Source: Ditylenchus dipsaci (lineage: Eukaryota > Nematoda > Chromadorea > Rhabditida > Anguinidae). From it: 64,000 nucleotides of DNA. Shown here one piece after another: positions 24,975 through 36,676 of this stretch (positions within the stretch are counted from its first letter, which is position 1; every line of letters begins with the position of its first letter). Under the pieces are notes generated by a model that was given only the letters and a program-made list of their open reading frames with translations, was not told where the DNA came from and made no database searches. Location of the stretch: the NCBI GenBank assembly GCA_004194705.1, contig SADC01000854.1:62001-126000 (forward strand), read 5' to 3'. Position numbers and translations under genes: made by a program.

Positions 24975-25477
24975 GGATCAAATTGAATTCCCACACCTAA
25001 AGTCTGAAATCCCACACCTTTTTAATTATTCCCACACCTTTTTCAAATTCGCGCTAAACATACTGAATTCCCACACCTTTTTACTTAATTCCCACACCTT
25101 TTTTTCTGAAATCGCTAATTTATGTTCGAAATCGTAAAAAAAATAGTAAATCGAGTCGCTGAGCACGAATATGCCCTCAGAATTACTGTTGAAGAAGTCT
25201 GACTGTTATCCGGGATACCTATCCTGCACATGTCCAGAAGGAATCAAAGATAACGTATGCAAGCACGCTCTTTTGTTGATAAAGTTGAGTTATTGAGCGT
25301 TTTGTCGGAAAAATGTAATTCTGAGGGCATATTCGTGCTCAGCGACCTCGATTTACTATAGTGGGACACCTCAGAAAAGAATTTCGAACATAAATTAGCA
25401 ATTTCACAAAAAAGGTGTGGGAATTAATTAAAAAGGTGTGGATTTCAGACTTTAGGTATGGTAATTCAGTTACAGCC
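24975..25477. mobile_element. MULE-like element with CCCACACCTTTTT arms
   Basis: The ends read GGATCAAATTGAATTCCC and, inward from the right, GGCTGTAACTGAATTACC. The flanks TATATTTTAT and TATTTTTATT resemble a 10-bp duplication with mismatches. The arms are tandem units containing ATTCCCACACCTTTTT. The centre holds an imperfect palindrome around GAATATGCCCTCAGAATTAC. The architecture matches the other GGCT-ended elements. Confidence 0.55.
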
Positions 25478-25487
25478 TATTTTTATT

Positions 25488-25878
25488 CTAATTTTCTTTA
25501 AATTAATTTCTATGTAACTGAACTAAAATAATGATATTATTTTTGACTATTTTTATTGGTATAAAGTATGTGTTTGCAAGGAAGTGGTAATTTGGGGTTA
25601 TTCTCTTGTATTTTGTTCTTATCAGATCTTGCCTAGCTGTTGGTTTAAAGGAAAGGAACAAAGAGAAAACTACCACTTTTTATCCCTTTCGCTGATTTTT
25701 GTGTTAGCAGAAAGGAAATAAATTTGATTCATTTGCATTCCCTAGTTGGCACGAGTTTTTTGATTGTAAGTAATCAATTTATCGATAATTTAAAATTTGT
25801 TTTTGCTTGCTTGCACAACAAAAGTTATAAATTTTTTGTTAACAAAGAAAATAAATAAATAAATTTATGTTGTTTTAG
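25488..25878. other. No recognised feature
   Basis: AT-rich sequence upstream of the orphan exon. No exon with splice borders is seen. Confidence 0.3.
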
Positions 25879-26046
25879 ACAAATCATCTAATTTGGCTTT
25901 AGTGCCTTCTATTCTCGTGCACACCCACCAAAGGAATGAGATTAGGGCAGTACTGGTTGAGCAGTTGAATGTTGTCCAATCCACAAGCACCTTGATACAC
26001 TCCTTCGTTCACACACTCAAATACTATCTGAAATTTAGCAAGGGTG
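25879..26046 (+). CDS. Orphan exon, unrecognised protein
   Basis: After the acceptor GTTGTTTTAG one frame stays open with protein-like composition (LVPSILVHTHQRNEIRAVL, then STSTLIHSFVHTL) up to AGCAAGG followed by GTGAGT, a good donor. No neighbouring exon could be joined on either side within the window. It may belong to an unrecognised small gene at 25-27 kb or be a captured fragment. Low confidence. Confidence 0.3.
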
Positions 26047-27204
26047 AGTTAATTTTTAGACAAGTTGTAAAGAAAACTATTCGCAGCATTTAGCTTGCTT
26101 TAAAGCCTTACTTTTATGATTATTCAGCTTATAAAGACACTGCTAAAAGGCCTTTCTTTAATGTTCACAATTATTTTCAAACTTTGTCTTGCAAAGAAAA
26201 ATTTTTGATAAAGAAAAATAATTTTTGGGAGAAGAAGAGACAAAAATCAAACATTTTTATAGGGACAGAGAGAAGTCTTTTAGTAATTTTTTTTGTCTAT
26301 TTTCTGCCCAGTAAAAGTACAAGAAGGCTGCAAAGGGCGATCACATGTTAGCGAAAAAGCTGTGTAGGGAAAATCATAGTATTTTTCCGGAGGTGGCAGG
26401 TTAACTATTGGCGTGTGAGCTATGAATAACGTTGACGGTACAATATTTATTTTCAAATTTTTAACAAGCGGGAGTAAAACTTTCATCTTAATTTTAATGT
26501 ATAACCTGTTCACAATTATCTAAAAATATTTTTATACGTTTTGTTATTGTTCACGTGTTTGCATAAATTTTAGATTATTTTAAGCCCGTTTCTGTCAATA
26601 TTAATGTATGCGAACAACAAGTTTCTGTATTAAATTATTAACATTTTGTTAATAATTAACTTATCAAAAATAGAATCCAAAAGTCATTCGATTCAACTTT
26701 CTAGCAATGAATGAAAATAATTTGGAACAAAAATTGACTATAGAAGTTAAAATTTTTTCTTCTAAACTTAGGGTAAATACCGACTAAATACCTGAGTAAA
26801 TACCCTAGATTTCACCCAAAAAGATTTTGCTCGTCACAACTCTAGTAGAAACAACCATAAAAAATTTCGACTTCAAAAAATTGATTCCGCCCAACATGCA
26901 TTTTAAATATAGTTGGCAGCCAAAAAGATACTTGTGAAACTTTTTGTCCGAAATAAATGTCGATTTTTTGGAATTTATCGAGCATTTCGGTTGGTTTTTG
27001 GGTTTTGTGAAATCGAGTTGCGCGTAAAACTTGACTAATTTGAGTTTTTTTTTGCTGAAATCAGATAAATCAACCCTCCTTGCTCAAAATTAATAAATTT
27101 CTGAATTATTAGCCTTTTCAGAAATTATGAAATTTGACCTGCTAAAATCAACATTTTTTCATTAATCAACCCAGGTCGTATCCCTGCTATGTACAAAATT
27201 TGGA
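26047..27204. other. No confident gene
   Basis: AT-rich sequence with scattered short open frames and no repeats recognised. The only structured part is the orphan exon's downstream flank. Confidence 0.3.
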
Positions 27205-27876
27205 CTACCTTTTGAGTGCCCTTAGGACAAGTAGCTGTGTGCTCTTTCCACCTCCTGCTGCCTCTGCGCACACCCTCTCGGTCTCAAACACACAGTCCTG
27301 GTCGGTGTCACAGCACACCCTTAGCTGAACATCTCTAGTTGCTTCCCAAGCACGGAAACGCACAGTCTCTTGTTGGCCCGAAAGAATTTTGGCTGTGAGG
27401 GTAGCTTTTTGGTTGGACTGCACATAGGCGGCCGCAAAGCGTTTGTTTGACTGGAGAAAAACTCTAAAACTCATAAATTTTTAAAATCCACTTCTATCAT
27501 CAAAAATTTCTTTTTCGGCTTTTTAAATGTGGTTTTCTATTCCTTTTCCAAATATATGAAATCCATCTTTTGCCCGATTTATTACTAACTCACGAGCTCT
27601 AGCTATGCCAGTCAGTCTATTCCTGTACCTGCCCTCCCAATTGTGCCAAGTTCTGATGACTTGAGGGTCGTTATCCCTCAACTGACTTCTTCGCAATCTT
27701 CTATGCAAAAAGGTGTAGTGTCTATCACCCTTCTGCAACTCATCTTTGCTTGCTTCCCACTGACAAAGATCTCTAGAAACCATGTTAAGTGGGTGGATTA
27801 CAATTTTAAAATACCTGTTCGAAATCACAAGCAATTGCGTCACAAATAGTTTCTTCGTCATTGGCTTCAGCAAATT
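27205..27876 (-). CDS. Unrecognised basic then cysteine-containing protein (partial)
   Basis: Three exons can be read. The first, 27876-27815, follows TCTCAG and reads FAEANDEETICDAIACDFEQ. A 55-nt intron (27814-27760) ends in TTTGTCAG. The next exon, from 27759 to about 27530, reads WEASKDELQKGDRHYTFLHR, then RTWHNWEGRYRNRLTGIARA. A third, about 27455-27205, follows GAGTTTTAG and contains LSGQQETVRFRAWEATRD, CCDTDQDCVFETERVC and AAGGGKSTQLLVL before TAG. The Gly-Gly-Gly-Lys-Ser resembles a P-loop but lacks the first Gly, so it is not taken as one. The WxGxYRxR...ARAR pattern is loosely echoed in the Ser/Thr-rich secreted protein at 32.6-35.5 kb. No family recognised; the 5' end is missing. 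Confidence 0.4.
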
Positions 27877-28144
27877 CTGAGATTAATACCAATTATTTTT
27901 TAGCCTTTGTACAATTTTTTGAACTCCCGTAGTCCAGCGTACGTAAAGCCATGTTCACAATGATCCGCTTTTTTAACCCGCATCCGCACCGCGTTCGGAT
28001 TTTGTGTTCACAATGCATCCGCAATGCGGTCTCCATGCGGACCGAATGGCAGACTACTTCAAATGCATATACAGAAATGCAAAAAAAACTTTTATTACCT
28101 TTTTCTACACTATATTTCAAACATTTTGAAGCACATGGCCTAAA

Positions 28145-28408
28145 AAGGCATGCCCACGCTAATAAGAGGTGGTGCCCGGAAATTGGAAATTTATTCCTAA
28201 TCATTGAACAACAAGATTTTTCAAGATTCCGAAAATTCAGGATTTTCGAACAGGATTTTTCAACTTGCTTTCTAGCAAAACCATTCCTAAAATTAAATTC
28301 TTTGCTTTGTGTTGTTAGAAATCAAGTTGAAAAATCCGTACAGAAGTTCAATAATTAGGAAATTTTTGGAATTCCCGGCACCACTTCTTATTGCGTGGGC
28401 ATATCCCT
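28145..28408. mobile_element. piggyBac-like MITE (degraded left flank)
   Basis: AAGGCATGCCCACGCTAATA on the left is the inverse of TATTGCGTGGGCATATCCCT on the right. TTAA follows at 28409-28412, while the left flank is TAAA. The arms include GGTGGTGCCCGGAAATT and its inverse. A close copy lies at 48582-48809. Confidence 0.7.
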
Positions 28409-28448
28409 TTAAAGGAGGAGGAAAAGCCACTTAGGTTTGAAAATTCGG

Positions 28449-28528
28449 CCTTGGTGGCGCGGTGGGTAAGCGTTTGTGTTTTGCAGCACTAAATCACGCA
28501 CAGGCTCGACCCTGTGTGGTGGTACGCT
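28449..28528 (+). repeat. tRNA-derived SINE-like head
   Basis: TTGGTGGCGCGGTGGGTAAG matches an A box and GGCTCGACCC a B box, spaced as in tRNA-derived short interspersed elements. No clover-leaf with paired acceptor stem is possible, so it is not called a tRNA gene. A similar minus-strand copy lies just right of the next MULE-like element. Confidence 0.5.
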
Positions 28529-28630
28529 ATTTAGTTCAGCTTGTTTGACCAATGTATAGGGATATATAGACTTTTTTAGCGTCAGATTTGGGATAGGCGA
28601 ACCAAATTACCCCTAGAACTTGTGAAAGAA

Positions 28631-29697
28631 GGCTGGGGGAAACTTGCCAAAAACGAAATTTGCCAAATACGAAATTTGCCAAAACGAAATTTGCCAAATC
28701 GAAATGCGCCAAAACGAAATATGCCAGAACGAAATTTGCCGAAACGAAATTTGGCCAACGAACCAACAGGGGGACCAAGGCCGTTTTTACGTTTTTTCGA
28801 AATTTTCGAAACTGTGTCCTAACCACCTACAACCACCCCAAACAACCAAAACCTCCTAAAACAGCAAAAACCACCCAAAATCACACTAAACAACTCAAAA
28901 CACCCCAAACCACCCGAAACCATCCAAAACTACACTAAACAAAAAATTTTGCGGGAATTTGAATTTTTAGTCTGAACCAACCAAACCAAGTGGTCGTCCA
29001 CTTGGATCGAATTTTTTTTTACGTTTTTGGCTTCTAAAACCAGTTTTCTAGACTAATTCGTGCACGCTTAACATGGTTTGACAGTGGCAAAATGCCGTTT
29101 TCTCAGTTATTTTTTGAGTTTGGCAAATAATTGATTTCACCAAAATCAATTATTCCCCAAAAACTCAAAAATTTCTTCATAAAACGTGATTTTACCACTG
29201 TCAAACCATTTTCAGCGTGCACGAATAAGTCCAGAAAATAGGATTTGGAATCCAAAAACGTGAAAAAAAAATTCGATCCAAGTCGACGACCACTTGGTTG
29301 GTTGGTTCAGACTAAAAATTAAAATTAAATTTATAAATTTTAATTTTTGTTTGGTGAAGTTTTGAATGGTTTCTGGTGTTTTTGGTGTTCTGGGTGGTTT
29401 GTGTGATTTTGGGTGGTTTTGGGTGATTTTGGATGGTTTTCGCTAGTTTGGGGTGATTTTAGGTGGTTAGGACAGTTAGGACACAATTTCGAAAATTTTG
29501 AAAAAAACGTAAAAACTGCCTTGGTCCCCCTGTTGGTTCGTTGGCCAAATTTCGTTTCGGCAAATTTCGTATTGGCATATTTCGTTTTGGCGCATTTCGA
29601 TTTGGCAAATTTCGTTTTGGCAAATTTCGTTTCGGCAAATTTCGTTTTGGCAAAACATACGTTTGGCAAATTTCGTTTTTGGCAAGTTCCCCTAGCC
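28631..29697. mobile_element. MULE-like element with CCAAAACGAAATTTG arms
   Basis: The ends start GGCTGGGGGAAACTTGCC and, inward from the right, GGCTAGGGGAACTTGCC. They are flanked by a perfect 8-bp duplication, TGAAAGAA (28623-28630, 29698-29705). Each arm is an array of about 15-bp units GCCAAAACGAAATTT. The centre is a second palindrome containing GTGGTCGTCCACTTGGATC and TTTGACAGTGG, which also occurs inside the element at 50297-51816. No transposase. Open frames here are repeat artefacts on both strands. Confidence 0.85.
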
Positions 29698-29719
29698 TGA
29701 AAGAATCCAAAATAAATAG

Positions 29720-29805
29720 CATGTCACCACGTGGGGTCGAACCTGCAACACCATTTTGGGCAAAAAAACGCAAACGCGTAATCGTCTCAACCACTGCGCC
29801 ACTTT
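29720..29805 (-). repeat. tRNA-derived SINE-like head
   Basis: On the minus strand GTGGCGCAGTGGTTGAGACG (A box) and GGTTCGACCCC (B box) are separated by an oversized spacer. It has no matching acceptor stem and is flanked by repeats, so it is treated as SINE-like. Confidence 0.5.
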
Positions 29806-30869
29806 TTCAAAGCCCCACCCCTCCCAAATCCGGGGGCTATACTTTAGAATTAAGGGCTATATTTTAGAATTTATCCACCTCGATAATAAGCGGCGATCGA
29901 CGTGATTCGACATTTTAAGGCTTTAAATGTATGAAAAAACACTTTTTGCGCTGTACAAACTTACTTTTCATCAAAAAATGGCGCTATTTGCATATACCCC
30001 CCCCCCTAAATCAACTTTTTAAAAATGTTCCCAAACACCCGATGTCGACCTAAAATGACCTCAGTGGCTCAAAAAAGCATTATTTTTAGGTTTTGGTATA
30101 TAAAAAATTGAGTTTTGGGGCCACCGAAAAGTACCCTTTTTGACCATTTTTAAAATATTTAGGACTGTGTTGGGTGAGAAGAGACCAAAAAGGGCCAATT
30201 TTATTTAAAAAGGAAGATGGTGAACAAAGTTTTGATTTCTGGGGCCTTCCGCATAAATAAACTCTGGTTGGTTAGAGATGCACGCACTTACTTACTTTAG
30301 ACATGATTCCGAGCAAGACTCCTGATCGAAAATGCATGTAGAGGCTCTTTTTTAGGGTTGTCGTCTCGGCGCGCCGATTTCGGCTTTTCAAGCAGAAAAG
30401 CCGAAAAATTTCGGCGCCCCACAACCCTACTCTTTTTGCCAAGCCCCATGTTGAAAAACTTGGTAAAACAGGCAAATAGTCGAAATTTCAAATGCAATTT
30501 ATGCAGCCAGATAACTTTTTTTTTCGTTCTTTCTAGGACTTAAAACGTTTAATTAAGTCGATCTTCGCTCGATATCGAGGTGGGTAAATTCTAAAGTGAC
30601 CCCTGTTTGAGTCCGTCCGTGCAACAATCCAATGAAATAAAAGGCGGAACGAGGTAAAACTGCCTGATTTTAGTACAGACCCAATTTGTACTTTTATAAA
30701 ATTCCGATTTTTTTGTAAATTGAATAATGTAAACTTTTCCTAGACTTCTAAACAATTTTTAGAATTGCACTTCTCTTTAAAAAGGTCGCGATATTCTTTT
30801 TTAATTCACCTACAGCTCTGATTTAGACACATTTATTTATTTTTTATGGTACTTGTCTTTTACCTTCCA
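29806..30869. repeat. Dispersed repeat sequence
   Basis: This stretch contains C-rich runs (29996-30006), CCTCGATAATAAGCGG and its inverse near 30550-30580, the module with CTTTAGACATGATTCCGAGC at 30290-30320, and a small palindrome around AAGCCGAAAAATTTCGGC at 30380-30415. The ends near 29880 and 30580 (TCGATATCGAGGTGGGTAAA) suggest one inverted-repeat unit. No host exon recognised. Confidence 0.45.
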
Positions 30870-31335
30870 GCCCTTTTGGATCCAACTCTTCCTTACTGCC
30901 TTCTAAGCTTTCTGACCTGCAAATAAATGAACTTGTATATTTTTTGTGGCAAAGCCCCCACCTTCTATCCTCTAAGCCACTATTATTAGCTTTTTAGTCT
31001 CGAGCTCCTCCTTCAAGTCATCAGCCAGTTCTGTGGCAGACAAGTCACCAACCCTCTTGAACGCAACTTTTAAACCTCCTGCGCTATTTGCACCAACTCC
31101 CGAGCTTTCTCCATCATGTATAATTCTAGATAAAGATCAATTTAAAGTCTATAAAAATATAAATGCAAACCGACCAGCTCTCTGGATCACTTCTTGTCCT
31201 CCCACTACCTCTGGAGGCTATGCATGTGAATAGACCCATCTCTCAAGGCTCCATTTTCTCCTGAATTGCTTACAACAGCAGCGGTAGTAGAGGAAAATAT
31301 TCTAGGCACTGGATGTGCTCTTGGTATTGGACTGA
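30870..31335 (-). CDS. Possible 3' exons of the Ser/Thr-rich gene
   Basis: On the minus strand open stretches read FSSTTAAVVSNSGENGALRD (about 31300-31220), then AFKRVGDLSATELADDLKEE (about 31070-31000) and LEGSKEELDPKGLE (about 30905-30860). The composition matches the secreted Ser/Thr-rich protein upstream, and the inverted-repeat element at 31.6-32.5 kb would then lie in an intron. Junctions were not resolved, so this is tentative; it could be a separate paralogue or decayed copy. Confidence 0.3.
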
Positions 31336-31589
31336 CAGATATAATAAAAATATATCAATTTTTTTTCAATTTTTATCTTTAATCTGAAAAGCGCATGACC
31401 ACTAAAAAGAAAGCAACCAGCAGTGCTTTCCTCTTTTGGAATTTTTATAAAAGCTCTTGTCTACATTTTTCGAAATTAATCTCAAGCCAACAATACCACA
31501 TTTGAAGTGAAAGACCGAAGGTTTAAAATAGGGTTGTAAATCGCCGGTGATTTAAAGATATCGGTTACTAACCGGTCCCCCTATGTATT

Positions 31590-32515
31590 TTAGCCATTTT
31601 TGGCGCTACTGTCCCCCCCCCCAAAAAGCGCTACTGTAATATACCCCCCCCCCAAAACCGACTTTTTAGGGATGGTCAAAAACCATTTTTACACAATAAT
31701 TTCGCCATAAAAGGACCAGAAAAGCAATTTAAATGGATTGCCGGCTGTATTGGGAGGGAAGGGAATAATACAGGGGCCACTTCTCGAGATGGTTGGGATC
31801 CTTAGAGTATTAATTCTCTAAGCGTCTAAGGGTGCTTTCAAACCCAGGAACTTGTGGTGCAGGCATAAGTATGAGTACTTTTCATGGACCAAGCCGATCA
31901 GCGGGATGGACCTCGCGGGTTTACTCATAGGCCTAGCACTTTTTGAGTGCTAGGCTGAATTTTTGGATGCTGGGCCTCTGGCCCGCCTTTTAGAACGAGG
32001 GGCAATGCTCTTCGGCGAAAAAATAAAGATGTTGAACATAGTTTTGAATACTGGGCCTACCGCATAAATAACTCTGGTATGCATGTTTTTTCATGCATCC
32101 AGAGTCGCTTTCGAGTGATTTGTGTCTAAGGTATGTGGTGTGCGCATCTCAACTCCAAGCCCCCCCCCGAAGGTGCGCAGGGGCTTGAGAGTTAGAGATG
32201 CGCGCACACACTTACCTTAGACATGATTCGAGAAGTACTCTTGACCATAAAATGCATATAGAGTCTTTTTGCACTGGCCGATTTGAAAACATGGTAAAGC
32301 AGCTAAAAAAGTGGCCCCTGTATTATTCCCTTCCCCTCCCAATACAGCCCATAATCCCTTTTAAATTGCTTTTCTGGTCCTTTTATGGCAAAATTATTGC
32401 ATAAAAATGGTTTTTGGACACTCCTAAAAAGTCGATTTTGGGGGGGGTATATGACAGTAGGTCCGATTTTTGGGGGGGGGTATATGACAGTAGCGTCCCA
32501 TTTTAGTTACCGGTT
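31590..32515. repeat. Inverted-repeat element with C/G homopolymer ends
   Basis: Left GCGCTACTGTCCCCCCCCCC and right GGGGGGGGGTATATGACAGTAG-type sequences are inverse, as are GTATTGGGAGGGAAGGGAAT and its counterpart near 32330. The centre carries TATGCATGTTTTTTCATGCATCC-like palindromic sequence and the GTGTCTAAGGTATGTGG / CTTACCTTAGACATGATTC pair found at five other places. Confidence 0.6.
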
Positions 32516-32626
32516 AGAATGAAAGGCGCGAATTCGAAAAATGGCACAAAAAACAAACGTCTACCCACAAAAAATATATTGGTCTCTAGCCTTTTTTGCA
32601 ATTTCAACAAGTCTTCTTTTAAATTT

Positions 32627-35506
32627 TCAAACTAAAAGACTATTCCCAACCTCTTCACAGTTTTCTACAGTCAAGGTGTGGAATGTGGGCTCATCCAACT
32701 CCTCATGGTTTTGAACCAGTTGACCAGTAGTTACAGTCTTTGGCTTCTCAGCGTCCCTCACACTAGCCACTTTTACAGACGTGGATGAGAATTTGACAGG
32801 TGGTCCACCCAAATTAGCTTGGCTCTCATCCGTGCTGCCAATAGCCTTGTGGTGAGTTTGGCTTGTAGAATTCCCATCAACTTCTTTATCAACCTGCTAT
32901 CACCCATATTCTTGCCACTAATGCTGCCTGGATGATCTTGGTTGGAGACTGCTGGAGCTAGAGTTGATACTGGCAACTCCTCGGTTGGCTCATTGTCCAC
33001 CAGATGGTTGGGAACAACTGGTCTGGCAGTAGTAATAGCAGCAGTTTCTTCTTCTTGGGTGGTTTTCGTGGTTGTGGCAATAGTTGTTGTTGACTCACTG
33101 GTTGGCTGATCAGTAGAAATAGAAGATGGAGCTAAATCAGTGAGCTCGGCTGGGCGGAAGTTATTTCCACTAAGTTTTCAATGGTTGTAGCTATTGGTTT
33201 AGTGTTTTTCCTGCTCCGTGGACAAGGAAGAGGTCTCTAAGGCAGGCGTGGTGTGGTTGTGGTCTCTAAAATTTACTTATATTTTAGACAAGGCAAGAAA
33301 TCCACGGAGGATGATTCCGCAGGATAATTTAATAAATTATAACCATTTATTGACTCCCGCTAGGCAAAAACGAAATTCTGACACCGGGTCGTGTTCGGCA
33401 TGGTCGATTTGCATACTCACCTTTTTTAAACTCAAAATGTTTATCAAATTTCAAATTCGCTTCAAGACAAAACATTTGAAAAAATTCATTATTTTAAATT
33501 TGTTAGTGACTTTTGAATTCAGAGAATACTTTTGCATGCAATTGACCATGCCGAAGAAATTTTTTTCGCCAGCTGAGGGCGTCAAATTAAAATTTTCCCC
33601 GGGAATTGTCTCCAGCAAATACAAAATTCTCTCACCTTCAATTTCTTGCGTCGAAACATTAAAAATGCTTTCTTCACCATCATCCAAGCCACCTCTGCCA
33701 CTTTCATTTGGCCAGTTGAATGCAAAGGCAAATTCGTAGTAGTGGCTGTCTCCTGCTCACTGGTTGTGAAATTGTCTTCTTGCTGGTGGCAGTTGATTCA
33801 GTGGATGCAGAAGGAGTTGAAAAATTTGCCTCCGATTCCCTTACACTAGTTAGCTCTTCAGTCATCGGTTGAGCTGGAGTAGTGTCTGGAGTGGACACAG
33901 AAGTGCTTTCTTCTGCTTCTTTAGTAGTACCAACCTTCTTTTTAGCCAATAACTTCATTTTCAAACTGTTAAGAAGATTAAGCTTTTCCAAAAACTCTAC
34001 TCTCAGCTGCTCATATTTAGCTTTTAGTGCTTGGCTAGTTTCACTGAGTTTGTCTTGGATATCTTCTGGCGCAGAAGGCTCTTCCTCTTTGAGAGATGTT
34101 TTGTGTTCTTGAATATTGTCCAGTGGAAGGTCTTCCACTGAGGATAAAGGTGTCCCAGAATGTTGGCCGGTCTGTCCATCAGCTAACAGACTACTACCTA
34201 AGGCTCGATTTTTGGGTGTCGTAGATGTGTCTTGAGCAGAGGGGAGGATTTGGATGGAAGAGGGCGAAGTGTCTTCTTCGAGCACAGTCTCTCCTGGCAG
34301 TATATTGATGTTGGTGAGGAGAGTGGGGCGAATAAGACGTAGGCCTTGGTTGCGAGTGAGCATCAGGCGTTGCAGGTGTTGATCATTTCGGGACGCGAAA
34401 GCTGAAAAAAATACCTCATTTATTTTATTTAACTTTACAGCATTTCACCAAAAAAAAAGCTTTTTTGACCTGTTTTTTTAACATGGATGAAGCTTGTGAC
34501 CATATCTAAGCTTAGGGACAGAACGGCATTCTCGGTATACAAATACCAAAATTTTTGAAAATCCGATTTTGTTTCCTGCAAAAAATCTCGTTTTTTTTGG
34601 TAATTTTTCCTGAATAATCCTGAAACTTACAAAATTTTGGCAAATTATAAATATATCCGTATGGAAATCAAAAAGAAATCTCAAATCTCGTCGGGGTTTC
34701 CATTTTATTTCGCATTGATCAAAATACTAATCCCCTATTCCGTTTTGAAGTCAATCCCAAGCTTAACCACATCTAATAGCTGATGTTTTTAAATTTATCT
34801 TCTACCTACCTGGCTTAGTGATTCATCATTCTGGTCTAACAAAGCTTTTTTCGCTCGCTCAACTGTCCATCCTGATGGCTGTTGTAGCGTCTTATAAGCA
34901 ACATTAGCTGATTGTTGGACAATCGATGTATAGGTAGTCTGTAGGCAGTATGTAAGTCGCCTATCTAAAACTGTCCAAATTGTATATAAATTAGTCCATT
35001 AATCCAGCTACCCTGTAATTATCTAAAGACAGAGGTTCTGACCTGCCTCCCACTGTCTTGGAAGCAAAGATTCTAGCTCTAGCCATATTTAAACTTCTCA
35101 CAATAGCTGCTCTTCCTCCTGAAGAGTGGGCTGAGTATGTGCTTCTTGTTTGGTAATGACCCCTCCACTGTTCGACTTGATTGACCATTCTCCTCATGAA
35201 AAATCGGGGAGGAAGGCACTTGATGGACTGGATGCTGGAATGCTCATCTGGGTCGGAATCTATTTGTTGGGCATCTATAACTGAATTTTACAACAATTTT
35301 TGATCCCATTCAAAAGAATTAACTTTATTGCAGAATGTTACAATTGTTTTTAAATCTATGAAAATCTCAAATATCGAAACCCACTGGCAAATTCTCAATA
35401 AATTTACTGGGTAAGACACCTATACAGATATTAATAGCTACAATTTACCTGCAAACACAACATTTAGCCCAAGCAAAATGATGAAACCGATCCTTCTTCT
35501 CATCAT
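32627..35506 (-). CDS. Secreted Ser/Thr-rich protein with signal peptide
   Basis: The first exon (35506-35449) encodes a signal peptide, MMRRRIGFIILLGLNVVFAG. Exon 35280-35012 has FFMRRMVNQVEQWRGHYQTR and MARARIFASKTVGGRSEPL. Exon 34970-34806 reads LTYCLQTTYTSIVQQSANVA and QPSGWTVERAKKALLDQ. Exon 34401 onward starts FASRNDQHLQRLMLTRNQG and becomes Ser/Thr/Glu-rich (LEEDTSPSSIQ, SEQETATTTN), including a predicted helix KYEQLRVEFLEKLNLL. The last coding blocks (about 33200-32627) have STTTIATTTKTTQEEE and SSTSVKVASV. Mucin-like O-glycosylated secretion is the likeliest character. At least five one-base frame changes are needed (for example near 33780, 33716 and 32900). It is unlike any family I can name. 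Confidence 0.5.
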
Positions 35507-36676
35507 TGAAGTGGGTCTAATGTAACCTAAACTTTTTTTTTCGAAGAACACTTCTTATTGCTATCCCGTAAGAATTCGAAAAGTTGTTCAAAAACCGTTG
35601 TTTAGTTTTAAAATTTACACTAAGAAATATTTTTGAACAGCAAATTTCTGAAAACTATTTAACAACCAAATTTGATTGAAAAATTCAACTTTACATAAAT
35701 ATTTTTACGATCAGAAAAATTAAAGGGTTTCCAATAGCTTTCAGCTAACAAATGTTTGAAATTATCTTTTTTGTTGTATCTTTTTTGCGGCTTGAAAGTG
35801 AAGATAAACTTGTTTGTTCGTTTGATTGGTTTGTTTGGGATTCCCATCAAGCTTGTTCCATCAATGCCCAAAGGCATGCATTGACCTGGATGGGTGATGC
35901 TCTGCTAAATGACTTAGCTCCTTTCTCTCTTCTTCTTCTCTCACTAAATAATCTCGAACAAAAAGAATATTGTGGTTTGCGATACACCCTTCCTTCAACT
36001 AAAAAACAATAATTATTATGTGGGTCTCTTTTCAGCCACTTTCTCTCTGCGTTTCTCGGATGGATAAAAAGAAAAAGTAAAAGCGCATCTTTCAATAATT
36101 TATAACAATTAAAAATAATGATACCAGAGAATAAATATGAATTTTATTTCGAAGGAAAAAACCTTTGGAAAGTAAGTTGCACACAAAAAATTGAAAAAAT
36201 ATGGAAAGAATCACCGAATTGTTCATTCTAATAGTGGCTTTGAAAAGCCTGCTACTTATTTCTTTCGTTTTCTCTCTGTCAAGGGCTGAGAAGACCAACT
36301 CATAGCTTCCTAGAGCAATGTAATCGCTTAATTGCGATGTTCGTTTTCACAGAGAAGAACGAAAAAAAAAAAATAATTTGCGTTTGAAAAAGACAAGTAA
36401 ATATACAAAACGCACGTGAGACGAATGAGTATAATCTCTCTAACCATCAGAATCCTAGTCAAACCCGTCAATTAGTTGAGTAACAGTTGAATTTGGCATG
36501 TATATACAAAGCGTTTCCATAACTGCTGTATCACCGGTAGTTACCGGACGAACAAACAAACAAACTCACTTCAAAAGGTTAATCGGTGATCATTCTCTTT
36601 CGTAACTTTTTAATTTTTACTCATTTCTGTAATTTAAATATAGCAGAGTTGGTTTAACCCCGCAACCTCCTCGACA
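35507..36676. other. Intergenic between divergent genes
   Basis: This stretch is bounded by the signal-peptide exon on the minus strand and the transporter start on the plus strand. It is AT-rich and holds CTCTCTTCTTCTTCTCTC-type pyrimidine tracts around 35930. No TIRs or exons are recognised, so it should contain the promoters of both genes. Confidence 0.4.

Noticed and set aside
27205..27300. P-loop ATPase motif in AAGGGKSTQL
   Set aside because: The first glycine of GxxxxGK(S/T) is absent and no Walker B or other NTPase motif follows.
28536..29867. Overlapping open frames on both strands (Lys/Asn/Arg- and Phe/Gly-rich)
   Set aside because: They are translations of the 15-bp repeat in the arms of the element at 28631-29697; period divisible by three keeps all frames open.
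33218..33739. 173-codon open frame on the plus strand
   Set aside because: It runs across the minus-strand Ser/Thr-rich gene, lacks splice context and has random composition; treated as a shadow.
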